A stretch of 64,000 nucleotides of DNA from positions 186,001 to 250,000 of the forward strand of contig NZ_BMQT01000010.1 of NCBI RefSeq assembly GCF_014648255.1. The letters are read 5' to 3'. This stretch comes from Nocardioides albus (GTDB taxonomy: Bacteria; Actinomycetota; Actinomycetes; Propionibacteriales; Nocardioidaceae). Positions 52,701 through 61,033 of the stretch are shown in pieces (positions within the stretch are counted from its first letter, which is position 1; the number at the start of each line of letters is the position of its first letter). The position numbers and the translations under genes are program-made. Below the pieces are notes generated by a model. It was not told where the DNA came from and searched no databases. It was given only the letters and a program-made list of their open reading frames with translations.

Positions 52701-54367
52701 GCGGGCTGCTGGTCGCCGGCACCACCTCGGACGCCGGCAAGTCGGTCGTGACGACCGGGCTGTGCCGGGCGTTCGCCCGGCGGGGTGTGAGGGTGGCGCC
52801 GTACAAGGCGCAGAACATGTCCAACAACTCGATGGTGGTCTCGACCACCGGGGGCGACGGGACGATGGCCGAGATCGGGCGGGCGCAGTGGGTGCAGGCG
52901 CTGGCGGCGCGGGTGACCCCGGAGCCGGCGATGAACCCGGTGCTGCTCAAGCCGGGCTCCGACCGTCGCAGCCATGTGGTGCTGATGGGGCAGGCTGCGG
53001 GCGAGGTGTCATCGCACGACTGGGAGGCGGGGCGCCGGCATCTGGCGACCGCGGCCCATGCGGCGTACGACGATCTCGCATCCCGCTACGACGTGATCGT
53101 CGCCGAAGGCGCGGGGAGCCCGGCCGAGATCAACCTGCGAGCCGGCGACTACGTGAACATGGGGCTGGCTCAGCATGCCGGGCTGCCGACCGTGGTCGTG
53201 GGTGACATCGACCGAGGCGGGGTGTTCGCGGCGATGTACGGCACCCTCGCCCTTCTCGATCCTGCGGACCAAGCCCTGATCAGCGGGTTCGTGATCAACA
53301 AGTTCCGGGGCGATGTCGGGCTGCTGGCACCTGGCCTCACCTCCCTCGAGGAGCTCACCAAGCGCCCGGTCTTCGGCGTGCTCCCGTGGGAGCCGTCCCT
53401 ATGGCTCGACTCAGAGGATGCTCTCGACCTCGAGGGTCGCCGCTCGGCGGCCGGCGCCACCAAGAAGGTCGCGGTCGTACGCCTCCCCCGGATCTCCAAC
53501 TTCACCGACGTCGACGCGCTCGGCCTGGAGCCGGACCTCGACGTCGTCTTCGCCGCCTCACCGGCGGACCTCACCGACGCGGATCTCGTCGTGCTCCCCG
53601 GCACCCGGTCCACGATCAGCGACCTCGCCTGGCTCCGCTCGCGGGGCCTCGACGTGGCCATCACCGAGCACGTACGCCGCGGCCGCCCGGTCCTCGGGAT
53701 CTGCGGTGGCTTCCAGATGCTCGGCGGCGTGATCGCGGATCCTGACGGCGTCGAGGGATCGGTCGCCGAGGTCGAGGGGCTGGGCCTGCTCGACGTACGC
53801 ACCGACTTCGCCCCCGCCAAGAACCTCCGCCTGCCCACCGGCTCGGCGCTCGGGGTCGCGGCGAGCGGCTACGAGATCCACCACGGCCGGATCACCCGCG
53901 GCGACGGGGTCTCGGAGTTCCTCGGCGGCGCTCGTTCGGGGCAGGTCTTCGGGACGATGTGGCACGGCAGTTTGGAGGGCGACGCGCTGCGCGGTGCTTT
54001 CCTTGCCGCGACGCTCGGCCGCGAGCCGTCCACCGTCTCCTTCCCCGCTGCCCGTGAGCGTCGCTTGGACCGGATCGGCGACCTAGTCGAGGAGCACCTC
54101 GACGTCGACGCCCTGCTCGACCTCGCCCGCTCCCCCGCTGGTCGAGCCGACGTCGTGAGGGACGAACGACGTCGTGTCGAGACCAACACGGTGCCATCGA
54201 GCGCGACAGCGGACCGTGTTGGTCTCGACACGCCTCCGCCTAGCGGCTCCGGCGGCTCGACCATCGGGGGAGACGGCTCGACCAGCGGGGGAGACGGCTC
54301 GACCAGCGGGGGAGACGGCTCGACCAGCGGGGGAGACGGCTCGACCAGCGAGGGGAACGCACGATGA
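52697..54367 (+). CDS. cobQ: cobyric acid synthase with repeat-derived C-terminal tail
   Basis: 556 residues. The N-terminal dethiobiotin synthetase-like domain has GTTSDAGKSVVTTGL (ATP loop, 8-22) and PYKAQNMSNNSMV; the GATase domain has nucleophile Cys in GICGGFQMLGG and a catalytic His in MWHGSLEG. It amidates adenosylcobyrinate diamide to cobyric acid. The conserved protein ends near residue 480 (DVDALLDLARSP). The final 76 residues are translated palindromic repeat (RRRVETNTV, VGLDTPPPSGSGG) plus five copies of a GSTSGGD-type heptapeptide. The stop overlaps the cobK start. Confidence 0.94.
   Translation: MSGLLVAGTTSDAGKSVVTTGLCRAFARRGVRVAPYKAQNMSNNSMVVSTTGGDGTMAEIGRAQWVQALAARVTPEPAMNPVLLKPGSDRRSHVVLMGQAAGEVSSHDWEAGRRHLATAAHAAYDDLASRYDVIVAEGAGSPAEINLRAGDYVNMGLAQHAGLPTVVVGDIDRGGVFAAMYGTLALLDPADQALISGFVINKFRGDVGLLAPGLTSLEELTKRPVFGVLPWEPSLWLDSEDALDLEGRRSAAGATKKVAVVRLPRISNFTDVDALGLEPDLDVVFAASPADLTDADLVVLPGTRSTISDLAWLRSRGLDVAITEHVRRGRPVLGICGGFQMLGGVIADPDGVEGSVAEVEGLGLLDVRTDFAPAKNLRLPTGSALGVAASGYEIHHGRITRGDGVSEFLGGARSGQVFGTMWHGSLEGDALRGAFLAATLGREPSTVSFPAARERRLDRIGDLVEEHLDVDALLDLARSPAGRADVVRDERRRVETNTVPSSATADRVGLDTPPPSGSGGSTIGGDGSTSGGDGSTSGGDGSTSGGDGSTSEGNAR
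54138..54358. repeat. main palindromic repeat pair with 21-nt tandem array in cobQ (R8)
   Basis: Inward-facing pair with spacer GGTGCCATCGAGCGCGACAG, then five head-to-tail 21-base units starting at 54254, 54275, 54296, 54317 and 54338. Each unit begins GGCTCGACCA, the element end, and is 7 codons long, so expansion keeps the reading frame. Confidence 0.92.
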
Positions 54368-55095
54368 AGCTGTTGATCCTGGGCGGGACCGGGGAGGCTC
54401 GGGACCTGGCCGCGCGGCTGCTGGACGAGGGCGTCGACGTCACCTCCTCGCTGGCCGGCCGGGTGGCACGGCCGCGACTGCCGGTTGGCGCGGTGCGGAT
54501 CGGTGGGTTCGGCGGGGTCGAGGGGCTGCAGGCGGCTCTGGCGGAGTTCGATGCGGTTGTGGACGCGACCCATCCCTTCGCCCGCGGGATGTCGGCCAAC
54601 GCGGTCGCGGCCTGCGAGCTGACCGGCCATCCGCTGCTCCGGCTGGAGCGGCCGGGCTGGCAGCTTGACCCTTCCTGGGTCTACGCCGAAAATCACGACC
54701 AGGCCGCGGATCTCGCCGCCGGCCTCGGCGATCGACCGTTCATCACGGTCGGCCGCCAGGAGCTCGGGCGCTTCGTACCTGCACTGGCCGGACGCGCCGC
54801 GCTCGCCCGCGTGGTCGATCCTCCGGAGCTCGACCTTCCCGAGACGTGGACGCTGCTCACCAGCCGCGGTCCCTACCACCTCGAGGGCGAGCGAGAGCTG
54901 ATGCGCGAGCACGGCACCGACGTACTCATCACCAAGGACTCCGGCGGCACCTACACCTGGCCGAAGATGGCGGCGGCCGCCGAGCTGGGCGTGCAGGTGG
55001 TCGTCGTCCGTCGGCCCGCCGGGCCCGGTGATGTGGCGACGGTCGACGACGTCGCCGAAGCGATGAGCTGGGTGCTGGGCCGGCGATCGCTATGA
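54364..55095 (+). CDS. cobK: precorrin-6A reductase
   Basis: 243 residues. LGGTGEARDLAARL (residues 5-18) is the NADPH-binding start of CobK/CbiJ; VDATHPFARGMSANA and GPYHLEGERELM...LITKDSGG are also family motifs. It reduces the macrocycle after CobF in the aerobic route. The ATG overlaps the cobQ stop, so translation is coupled to the repeat-derived tail of CobQ. Confidence 0.94.
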   Translation: MKLLILGGTGEARDLAARLLDEGVDVTSSLAGRVARPRLPVGAVRIGGFGGVEGLQAALAEFDAVVDATHPFARGMSANAVAACELTGHPLLRLERPGWQLDPSWVYAENHDQAADLAAGLGDRPFITVGRQELGRFVPALAGRAALARVVDPPELDLPETWTLLTSRGPYHLEGERELMREHGTDVLITKDSGGTYTWPKMAAAAELGVQVVVVRRPAGPGDVATVDDVAEAMSWVLGRRSL

Positions 55096-55111
55096 CAGAG
55101 GGTCCGACCTC

Positions 55112-55831
55112 GTGAACGGCTTCACAAACCTGGACCCTCAGTCACAGGCACGGGTTCTGGTGGGTATGTCCGTGACCGACGTCGACCGGCGCGACGAGCT
55201 CCTCGGCCGGGCGCGCGACCACGACGCGAGCGTCGCCTTCCTGCAGCTGGGCGACCCGTCGCTCTCCCACGAGCTGACCCGGCTGGCCGACGAGGGAATC
55301 GCGACCATCACCCTGATCGGCATCAGCCTCGGCCCTCTCGCCCCGGGCCACTCCTGGCTACGCCGGATCGCCGCCCACTGGTGGCGCGAACGCACCGGCC
55401 GGCGCCCCGAGATCCAGGTCGCGACCCGACTGGCGACCGATCCCGATGAGGTCGCAGCGGCGCTGGCCGACAAGCTGGCTGAGACCCGCCCGATCACCGG
55501 CACCGAGCCCGGACTCACCTCGCCGGCGTGGGAGCAGGTGCCCAGCCACGTACGTCAGGTCCTGATCTGCCGCGGCCCACGCTGCACCGCGAAGGGCTCG
55601 GAGGAGACCGCCAGGGCGGTGATCCTGGGCGCGATGGAGGCCGGGCTCGGCGACGACGACCTGCTGATCACCCACACCGGCTGCCAGTTCCCGTGCAATC
55701 AGGCACCCGTGCTCAGCGTGCAGCCCGACGACGCCTGGTACGGCAACGTGGAAGCGGCCGCCGCCCGGGCGATCGTGCGTGATCACCTGGCCGACGGCCG
55801 CCCCGTGGAGGCCTACCTCCTCCCCCGCTGA
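55112..55831 (+). CDS. CbiX-like domain fused to [2Fe-2S] thioredoxin-like ferredoxin
   Basis: 239 residues from a GTG. Residues about 12-100 resemble a sirohydrochlorin-chelatase (CbiX) unit (VAFLQLGDPSLSHELTRLADEGI and LGPLAPGHSWLRRI), but the first catalytic His is replaced (VGMSVTD instead of an H-G-S type motif). Residues about 145-235 are a thioredoxin-like ferredoxin with Cys at CRGPRC and CQFPC. Related actinobacterial proteins lie near cobalamin genes. A redox or cobalt-handling role is inferred. It follows cobK by 16 bases. Confidence 0.75.
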   Translation: MNGFTNLDPQSQARVLVGMSVTDVDRRDELLGRARDHDASVAFLQLGDPSLSHELTRLADEGIATITLIGISLGPLAPGHSWLRRIAAHWWRERTGRRPEIQVATRLATDPDEVAAALADKLAETRPITGTEPGLTSPAWEQVPSHVRQVLICRGPRCTAKGSEETARAVILGAMEAGLGDDDLLITHTGCQFPCNQAPVLSVQPDDAWYGNVEAAAARAIVRDHLADGRPVEAYLLPR

Positions 55832-55861
55832 CCGCCGAGTCGGCCCGTCCTCACCCAGATC

Positions 55862-55901
55862 CACGTCGAGTCGGCGCGTCGTAACGCGCCGACTCGACGT
55901 G
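55862..55901. terminator. hairpin terminator between convergent genes
   Basis: An 18-bp perfect stem (CACGTCGAGTCGGCGCGT with its complement) and CGTA loop are followed by ATTTCC. It ends the cobN operon and the cbtBA transcript. Confidence 0.88.
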
Positions 55902-55934
55902 ATTTCCGGTCAGGATGAGCCGACTCGGCGCGGG

Positions 55935-56711
55935 TCACAACGTGGCGGCGAGTGCCCTGCGCTCGGCGACGGCCTGCTCCTGCGCGTAGAGCCGCCCGAC
56001 CAAGCCGGTCAGCGCCACGCCGAGCACGCCCCACATCGTGGCGAGCGTGATCAGCGAGGCGACCCGGAAGGACCACAGCGTGTCTGCCGGGAAGTCGCCG
56101 ATCTCGTTGACCGTGACGAAGAGCTGGCCGGCGACGACCACGACCACCAGATAGGCGGCCGTGCCGCCGACCACGGCGGCATAGGTCCCGACCCGCTCCC
56201 GCAGCCGCACCACGCCATAGGTGGCGAGCACGGCAGCGAGGACGGAGAGGAGCAGGTAGCCGAAGTAGACCGACGTACGCAGCCCGATGGTCTCCCCGCT
56301 GCCGACCGCGGGCGGCGTGGCCGGATACTTGAGGAACGGCACCAGCGCGACCGCGACGAAGCCGATCAGGGAGACGAGCGCCGTCGACTGGCCGGGCGTG
56401 AGCCGGCCGAGCCGTCCCATCGTGGCGGCGGCGACCAGGGCGAGGAGGCCACCGAGCGCTACGCCGATGGCCAACGTCCCGGTCAGCAGCCCCCAGGTGC
56501 TCTGGTTGGCGCGGGAGACCTCGGCGGCCTCTACTTCGCCGTCGCCACCTTCGGCGGCGTGCGAGTGCGAGTGTCCGTCGCCTCCGGCCTCCTCCAGCGC
56601 GATGGCAGCGCCGACCTGCGGCTCACCGACGGCGTACGCCACCAGGAAGGTGACGACGCCGGCGAGGAGACCGGCTAGCAGGCCGCGTACGAGAAATGCA
56701 CGCGCGCTCAT
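55935..56711 (-). CDS. cbtA: cobalt transporter subunit CbtA
   Basis: 258 residues from the ATG at 56711 with about six membrane helices. The first loop is His-rich (GDGHSHSHAAEGG), likely metal-binding. VPFLKYPATPPAVGS and the paired helices match CbtA. It is predicted to import cobalt with CbtB, whose stop codon it overlaps (ATGA). Confidence 0.92.
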   Translation of the reverse strand: MSARAFLVRGLLAGLLAGVVTFLVAYAVGEPQVGAAIALEEAGGDGHSHSHAAEGGDGEVEAAEVSRANQSTWGLLTGTLAIGVALGGLLALVAAATMGRLGRLTPGQSTALVSLIGFVAVALVPFLKYPATPPAVGSGETIGLRTSVYFGYLLLSVLAAVLATYGVVRLRERVGTYAAVVGGTAAYLVVVVVAGQLFVTVNEIGDFPADTLWSFRVASLITLATMWGVLGVALTGLVGRLYAQEQAVAERRALAATL

Positions 56712-56941
56712 CAGTGGCAGGGGTAGCCGAGCAGGTGACGACCGTCGTGGACCCACTCGTGGATCAGCGTGCCGGACGGGATCGAGACGGCGCCCTGGTC
56801 AGCGCTGATGAAGAAGAGCACCAGCAGCCCGAGAAGCCCGAAGAAGAGCGCCCAGGGGGCCAGCTCACGAAGCGGGATGGTGGGCACGTGGTTAATGGGC
56901 CCAGTGGCGCCGGCGACGGGCGCCACAGCATGCTGCGACAT
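56711..56941 (-). CDS. cbtB: cobalt transporter subunit CbtB
   Basis: 76 residues with one membrane helix (about 29-48) and a C-terminal metal-binding motif HEWVHDGRHLLGYPCH, the CbtB hallmark. GAGGAGG lies before the ATG. It is preceded by its own B12 riboswitch. Confidence 0.93.
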   Translation of the reverse strand: MSQHAVAPVAGATGPINHVPTIPLRELAPWALFFGLLGLLVLFFISADQGAVSIPSGTLIHEWVHDGRHLLGYPCH

Positions 56942-56984
56942 ATGTCCTCCTCAGGGATATCTGCGTCCCTGTTCGATGGGGTTG

Positions 56985-57086
56985 GACGGACACTCGGGTC
57001 TGACTCCACCGCCGCGAGGCGATGTCACAGTAGCGCGACTGTGCCGGATTCCCACCGGCTTCCTCATGTCCGTTGTGTGCACTATA
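56985..57086 (-). promoter_or_regulatory. cobalamin riboswitch and promoter of cbtBA
   Basis: On the minus strand, GGAAGCCGGTGGGAATCCGG, CAGTCGCGCTACTGTGA and the B12 box GGAGTCAGACCC (plus 56996-57007) form a cobalamin aptamer. TATAGT (plus 57081-57086) is a likely -10, located beside the 3' end of the upstream substrate-binding protein gene, so cbtBA has its own promoter. Cobalamin should repress cobalt uptake. Confidence 0.92.
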
Positions 57087-57094
57087 GCCAGATC

Positions 57095-58168
57095 TCAGCG
57101 GAGCCACTCGTTGCCGTCGAGATTGGTGAGATCGGTGATGTCGAGCGTCGGCTCGATCCCCGACTCGGGTGCGATCCCGAAGTGCTCCAGGGAGCGGCGT
57201 ACCCACTCGGCGGCGTCGATGTTGAGCGGACCGGAGACCCACATCGCGTAGGGCAGGTTGACGAACCTGTTCTCCTTGACGGCGGGCAGGTCGCGGGAGG
57301 CGGGGTTGGCCTTGAGGACCTTGACCTTCTCCTCGTACGACTGGCCGGGGTAGTCCACGAAGTAGATGACGTCGGGGTTCGCGGCGGCGATGCGCTCCCA
57401 GCCGACCTCGGTCCAGGTGTCCTCGACGTCGCCGGTCGCGTTGGTCAACCCGGCGGTGTCGAAGATCGCCTGCGGCCCGCCGAAGGAGCCGGAGGTGAAG
57501 ATCGCATCGGTGCCGGAGTCGAACAGGAACCCGGTCGGCTCCTTCGCCGGCTTCGGGGCGCTCTCCAGAGCGTCGCGACGCTCCTCGATGTCGGCCACGA
57601 CCTTCGCCGCGGTCTCCCGGTGGCCGGTCAGCTCGCCGATGTTGAGCAGGTCGGTACGCAGCGCCGTCCAGGCCTCCATGGTGCCGCGGTCGCCGTCCTC
57701 CTGCCTGCAGGTCTCACTCAGCAGGTAGGTGTCGACGTCCTGCTCGTGCAGGGTCTCGGGCAGCAGGTTGCGCGACTCGTCGAACCCGTAGCCCCAGCCT
57801 GCGAACATCATCTGCGGCTTGACCGCGAGCACGGTCTCGAGGGTCGGATGATCATCCCCGACCACCCGGAGCTCGTCGACGCGATCATGTGGGTAGGCGA
57901 GCTCGAGCAGCGGCTTGTCACGCGCCAGACCGGTGACGGCGACGAGCTCGTCGCGGGCGCCGGCGGCGAGCGCGATCGAGATGATCCCACCGTCGTACGC
58001 GTAGAGTTCGGTGACCGGCTCGTCGACGGTCACCTTCTCGCCACAGTTCTCGACGGTGATCGCGTCGGCGCCGGCGGCACCGGACGCGGTCGTCTCCTCC
58101 GCACCACAGGCGGTGAGGATCGTGGCGCCGAGCGCGAGCGCAGCCAGGCAGGCGAGGCGTGGATTCAT
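57095..58168 (-). CDS. btuF: ABC transporter substrate-binding lipoprotein (cobalamin/corrinoid type)
   Basis: 357 residues with lipobox ILTAC. The periplasmic-binding-protein class III fold (FecB/BtuF) shows ELYAYDGGIISIALAAGARDELVAVTG and a long bridging helix around residues 170-205. Fe-siderophore binding is an alternative, but the position between cobD/btuC/btuD and cbtBA favours corrinoid or cobalt complexes. The ATG overlaps the btuD stop. Confidence 0.75.
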   Translation of the reverse strand: MNPRLACLAALALGATILTACGAEETTASGAAGADAITVENCGEKVTVDEPVTELYAYDGGIISIALAAGARDELVAVTGLARDKPLLELAYPHDRVDELRVVGDDHPTLETVLAVKPQMMFAGWGYGFDESRNLLPETLHEQDVDTYLLSETCRQEDGDRGTMEAWTALRTDLLNIGELTGHRETAAKVVADIEERRDALESAPKPAKEPTGFLFDSGTDAIFTSGSFGGPQAIFDTAGLTNATGDVEDTWTEVGWERIAAANPDVIYFVDYPGQSYEEKVKVLKANPASRDLPAVKENRFVNLPYAMWVSGPLNIDAAEWVRRSLEHFGIAPESGIEPTLDITDLTNLDGNEWLR

Positions 58169-59004
58169 GCCGAGTGGTCCTTCCGGGGGTGGATGAGCAG
58201 ATGGGGCTGGGCCAGGTGCGGATGGGTCACCTGCACGGACCCGACGCCGAAGTGGAGGTCGACGCTGATGTCGTCGAGGACCTCAGCGGGCGGGCCGTGG
58301 GCCACGACGGTCGCCGGGCCGGTGTCGGGGTCAGAACCCTGGGGTCGGCCGAGGACCGCCAGCCGATCGAAGGAGCGGAGCGCCAGATCGAGGTCGTGGA
58401 TCGTGGCGACCAAGGTCTCGGCCCGGTCGGCGACCGTGTGCAGCAGCCGTAGCTGCCAGGCGACGTCGAGATGGTTCGTGGGCTCGTCCAGGAGCATCAC
58501 CGGGCACTCCTGGGCGAGACCGCGAGCCATCACCGCCCGCCGCCGCTCGCCGCCGGAGAGACGGTCGCACGGGTCGTCGATGCGGTCGGCCAGACCGACA
58601 GCATCGAGGGCCGCGCGGACGATCGCGCGCTCCTGCGTACCGCCTCGAGCCCAGGGCCGGGTGCGTGGCACCCGGCCCAGTGCGACCATCTCGCCGACGA
58701 GCAGCTCGGTGGAGGCGACCTCTTCCTGGGGGACGTACGCCAACCGGCGGGAGCGCTCGCGCGAGCTGATCCGGCTGGTCTCGCGAAGCACGCCGGAGGA
58801 ATCGGTGAGATAGCAGTGTCCGGCGCTCGGCCTCAATACTCCCGCGAGGATCCGCAGCAGCGTCGACTTGCCGACGCCGTTCACGCCCACGATCCCGAGG
58901 CTGGTGCCCACGGGGATGTCGAGGTCGATGTCGCGAAGCACGTCGCGTTCGCCCAGCCGGGCGCCGACCCCGCGCAACCGCAGCACCGGTCCCTGCCCGC
59001 TCAT
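58165..59004 (-). CDS. btuD: ABC transporter ATPase (corrinoid importer)
   Basis: 279 residues. Walker A is GVNGVGKST (about 40-48), the signature is LSGGERRRAVMARGL, Walker B is VMLLDEPTNHLD and the switch His is in ATIHDLDLAL. FecE/BtuD-type family. It overlaps the permease gene by four bases upstream and the binding-protein gene downstream. Confidence 0.85.
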   Translation of the reverse strand: MSGQGPVLRLRGVGARLGERDVLRDIDLDIPVGTSLGIVGVNGVGKSTLLRILAGVLRPSAGHCYLTDSSGVLRETSRISSRERSRRLAYVPQEEVASTELLVGEMVALGRVPRTRPWARGGTQERAIVRAALDAVGLADRIDDPCDRLSGGERRRAVMARGLAQECPVMLLDEPTNHLDVAWQLRLLHTVADRAETLVATIHDLDLALRSFDRLAVLGRPQGSDPDTGPATVVAHGPPAEVLDDISVDLHFGVGSVQVTHPHLAQPHLLIHPRKDHSA

Positions 59005-60050
59005 CCCTCGCCTCCGAACCGATACCTGCCACGGCCGAGCAGCAGCAGGAACAGCGGGGCGCCGACGACGCCGGTGACCACACCGAGCGGGATCTCCTGC
59101 GGACGCGCCACCATCCGCGCCAGCACGTCGACCCACAGCAGGAACAGTCCTCCGCCCAGCGCCGCGACCGGCAGGACGACCCGATGCGTGGCGCCCACGA
59201 GCAGCCGGGCCGCGTGCGGCACGATCAGTCCGACGAACCCGATCCCGCCGCTGACGGCGACCAGGAGACCGACCAGCACCGCCAACCCGACGAACAGGGC
59301 CGTACGCAGCGCCGCGACGTTCACGCCGAGCGCCGCCGCCGTCTCCGGGCCGGCGGCGAGGGCGTCCAGCCAGCGGTGCATCGCCAGCATCGCGAGCCCC
59401 AGGACGAGGCTGAGGGCGGCGGGCAGCCACAGCTTCTCCCAGCTGGCGCCGCCGACGCTGCCGAGCATCCAGAACATCACCGAGTTGGCGGCGCGAGGGT
59501 CGTCGCTCATGAAGACCAGGAACGACGCGATCGCGGAGAGCCCCGAGGAGAGGACCACCCCGGAGAGCACCAGCCGGATCGGGGTCAGGCCACCCTGAGC
59601 GGTCGCCACCAGCCAGACCAGCAAGGCCGACCCGATCGCCCCGACCAGGGCTCCGGTCGAGACGGCGTAGATGCCGAACCCGGCCAGCGCACCCGTGGTG
59701 ATGGCCGCCGTCGCCCCCACCGACGCGCCCGAGCTGATCCCGAGGAGGAACGGGTCGGCGAGCGGGTTGCGGACCAGGGTCTGCATCCCGGCGCCGGCCA
59801 CCGCGAGGCCCGCGCCCACGACCAGTGCCAGCAGCGCCCGCGGAAGACGGAGGTCCCACACGATCACGTCCCACTTCCCGGGGGCGTCGCCCTGGATCCG
59901 GTCGCCGACCGCCGCGACGACGTCGGCGACCGGGATCCGCTCCGAGCCGAAGGCGAGGGAGACCACCGCGCTGAGGACCGAGGCGACCAGGAGGCCGAGG
60001 ACCAGCGGTACGAAGGGCACTCTGCGGTTCCCACCGGAGACGGAGCTCAT
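59001..60050 (-). CDS. btuC: ABC transporter permease, FecCD/BtuC family
   Basis: 349 residues with about ten membrane helices. RLPRALLALVVGAGLAVAGAGMQTLVRNPLADPFLLGISSGAS (span about 68-110) and GFVGLIVPHAARLLVG are FecCD hallmarks; the latter is the ATPase-coupling region. It overlaps cobD and the ATPase gene and forms the importer channel. Corrinoid specificity rests on context. Confidence 0.87.
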   Translation of the reverse strand: MSSVSGGNRRVPFVPLVLGLLVASVLSAVVSLAFGSERIPVADVVAAVGDRIQGDAPGKWDVIVWDLRLPRALLALVVGAGLAVAGAGMQTLVRNPLADPFLLGISSGASVGATAAITTGALAGFGIYAVSTGALVGAIGSALLVWLVATAQGGLTPIRLVLSGVVLSSGLSAIASFLVFMSDDPRAANSVMFWMLGSVGGASWEKLWLPAALSLVLGLAMLAMHRWLDALAAGPETAAALGVNVAALRTALFVGLAVLVGLLVAVSGGIGFVGLIVPHAARLLVGATHRVVLPVAALGGGLFLLWVDVLARMVARPQEIPLGVVTGVVGAPLFLLLLGRGRYRFGGEG

Positions 60051-61033
60051 GGCAGGACGTCGAGCGTCGTCCGGTCACTGCCCGGGCTGGATGACCTGCC
60101 CGGTTCGACCTCCCGGATCGCGTACGCCACCGCCGCCGCGACCAGGGCGGCGCCGAGATCGACGTGGCGGGCGAGCCTGGTGGCGGCCGGGATGTGGCCG
60201 GGGCCGGGTGGCGGGCCATCACCCATCACGGCGCGATGTTCGACGCGGGTGCCGTAGTAGGTGTTCGTCCCACCCAGTCGGGTGTCGAGCGCTGCGGCGA
60301 ACGTCGCCTCGGCGACCCCGGCATTCGGGCTGGGGTGGCTGGGTGCGTCGCGCCGCCAGGCCCGCCACGCGATCCGGGTCCGGCCCGGACGCATCACGAG
60401 CACGAGCAGCCCGGTGAGCCGTGATCCGGGCAGGTTGGCCAGGTCGTCGAGGCGCGCGGCGGCCCAGCCGAAGCGCTCGTAGCGGTCGTTGTGGTGACCG
60501 ACCATCGCATCGAGGGTGTTGGCCGCGCGGTAGCCGAGCAGTCCGGGCACTCCCGCGACGGCTCCCCACACCAGCGGCGCGACGACCGCGTCCGAGGTGT
60601 TCTCCGCGACCGACTCGACGACGGCGCGGGTGACCTCGGAGGCATCGAGGCTGTCGGTGTCCCGACCGACCAGGCGGCCGACCTGTGCTCGTGCTGCGGG
60701 TAGGTCCTCGGTGGCGAGCCGGGCGTGGACGGCGTCGGCCTCGCGCTCCAGGGACCGGCCGCCCAGGACGGCCCAGGTGGCGACGGCGGTGGTCAGCATG
60801 CGTACGACGGGGCGCCGGCGCGCGACCGTCTCGACGGCCACACCGGCCAGGACCGCTCCCCCGACGAGCGTGGCGGCGTAGGCGGCGCCTGCCGCCCGGT
60901 CGTCGGCATAGAGGCGGCGCTCCGTGGCGGCGGCGAGCGTGCCGAACCCGGCGACCGGATGACCCCGGCTCGGGTCGCCGAGGAGGCGGTCGAGTCCGAA
61001 ACCGATCAGCAGGCCGAGCGCCCGGGCACTCAC
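60047..61033 (-). CDS. cobD: adenosylcobinamide-phosphate synthase
   Basis: 328 residues from the GTG at 61033, which overlaps the stop of the cobB-cobC gene. GFGLDRLLGDPSRGHPVAGFG opens the CbiB/CobD family; VESVAENTSDAVVAPLVWGAVAG and HHNDRYERFGWAAARLDDLANL are conserved. A membrane enzyme that attaches aminopropanol phosphate to cobyric acid, using the product of the CobC domain encoded just upstream. Confidence 0.95.
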   Translation of the reverse strand: MSARALGLLIGFGLDRLLGDPSRGHPVAGFGTLAAATERRLYADDRAAGAAYAATLVGGAVLAGVAVETVARRRPVVRMLTTAVATWAVLGGRSLEREADAVHARLATEDLPAARAQVGRLVGRDTDSLDASEVTRAVVESVAENTSDAVVAPLVWGAVAGVPGLLGYRAANTLDAMVGHHNDRYERFGWAAARLDDLANLPGSRLTGLLVLVMRPGRTRIAWRAWRRDAPSHPSPNAGVAEATFAAALDTRLGGTNTYYGTRVEHRAVMGDGPPPGPGHIPAATRLARHVDLGAALVAAAVAYAIREVEPGRSSSPGSDRTTLDVLP

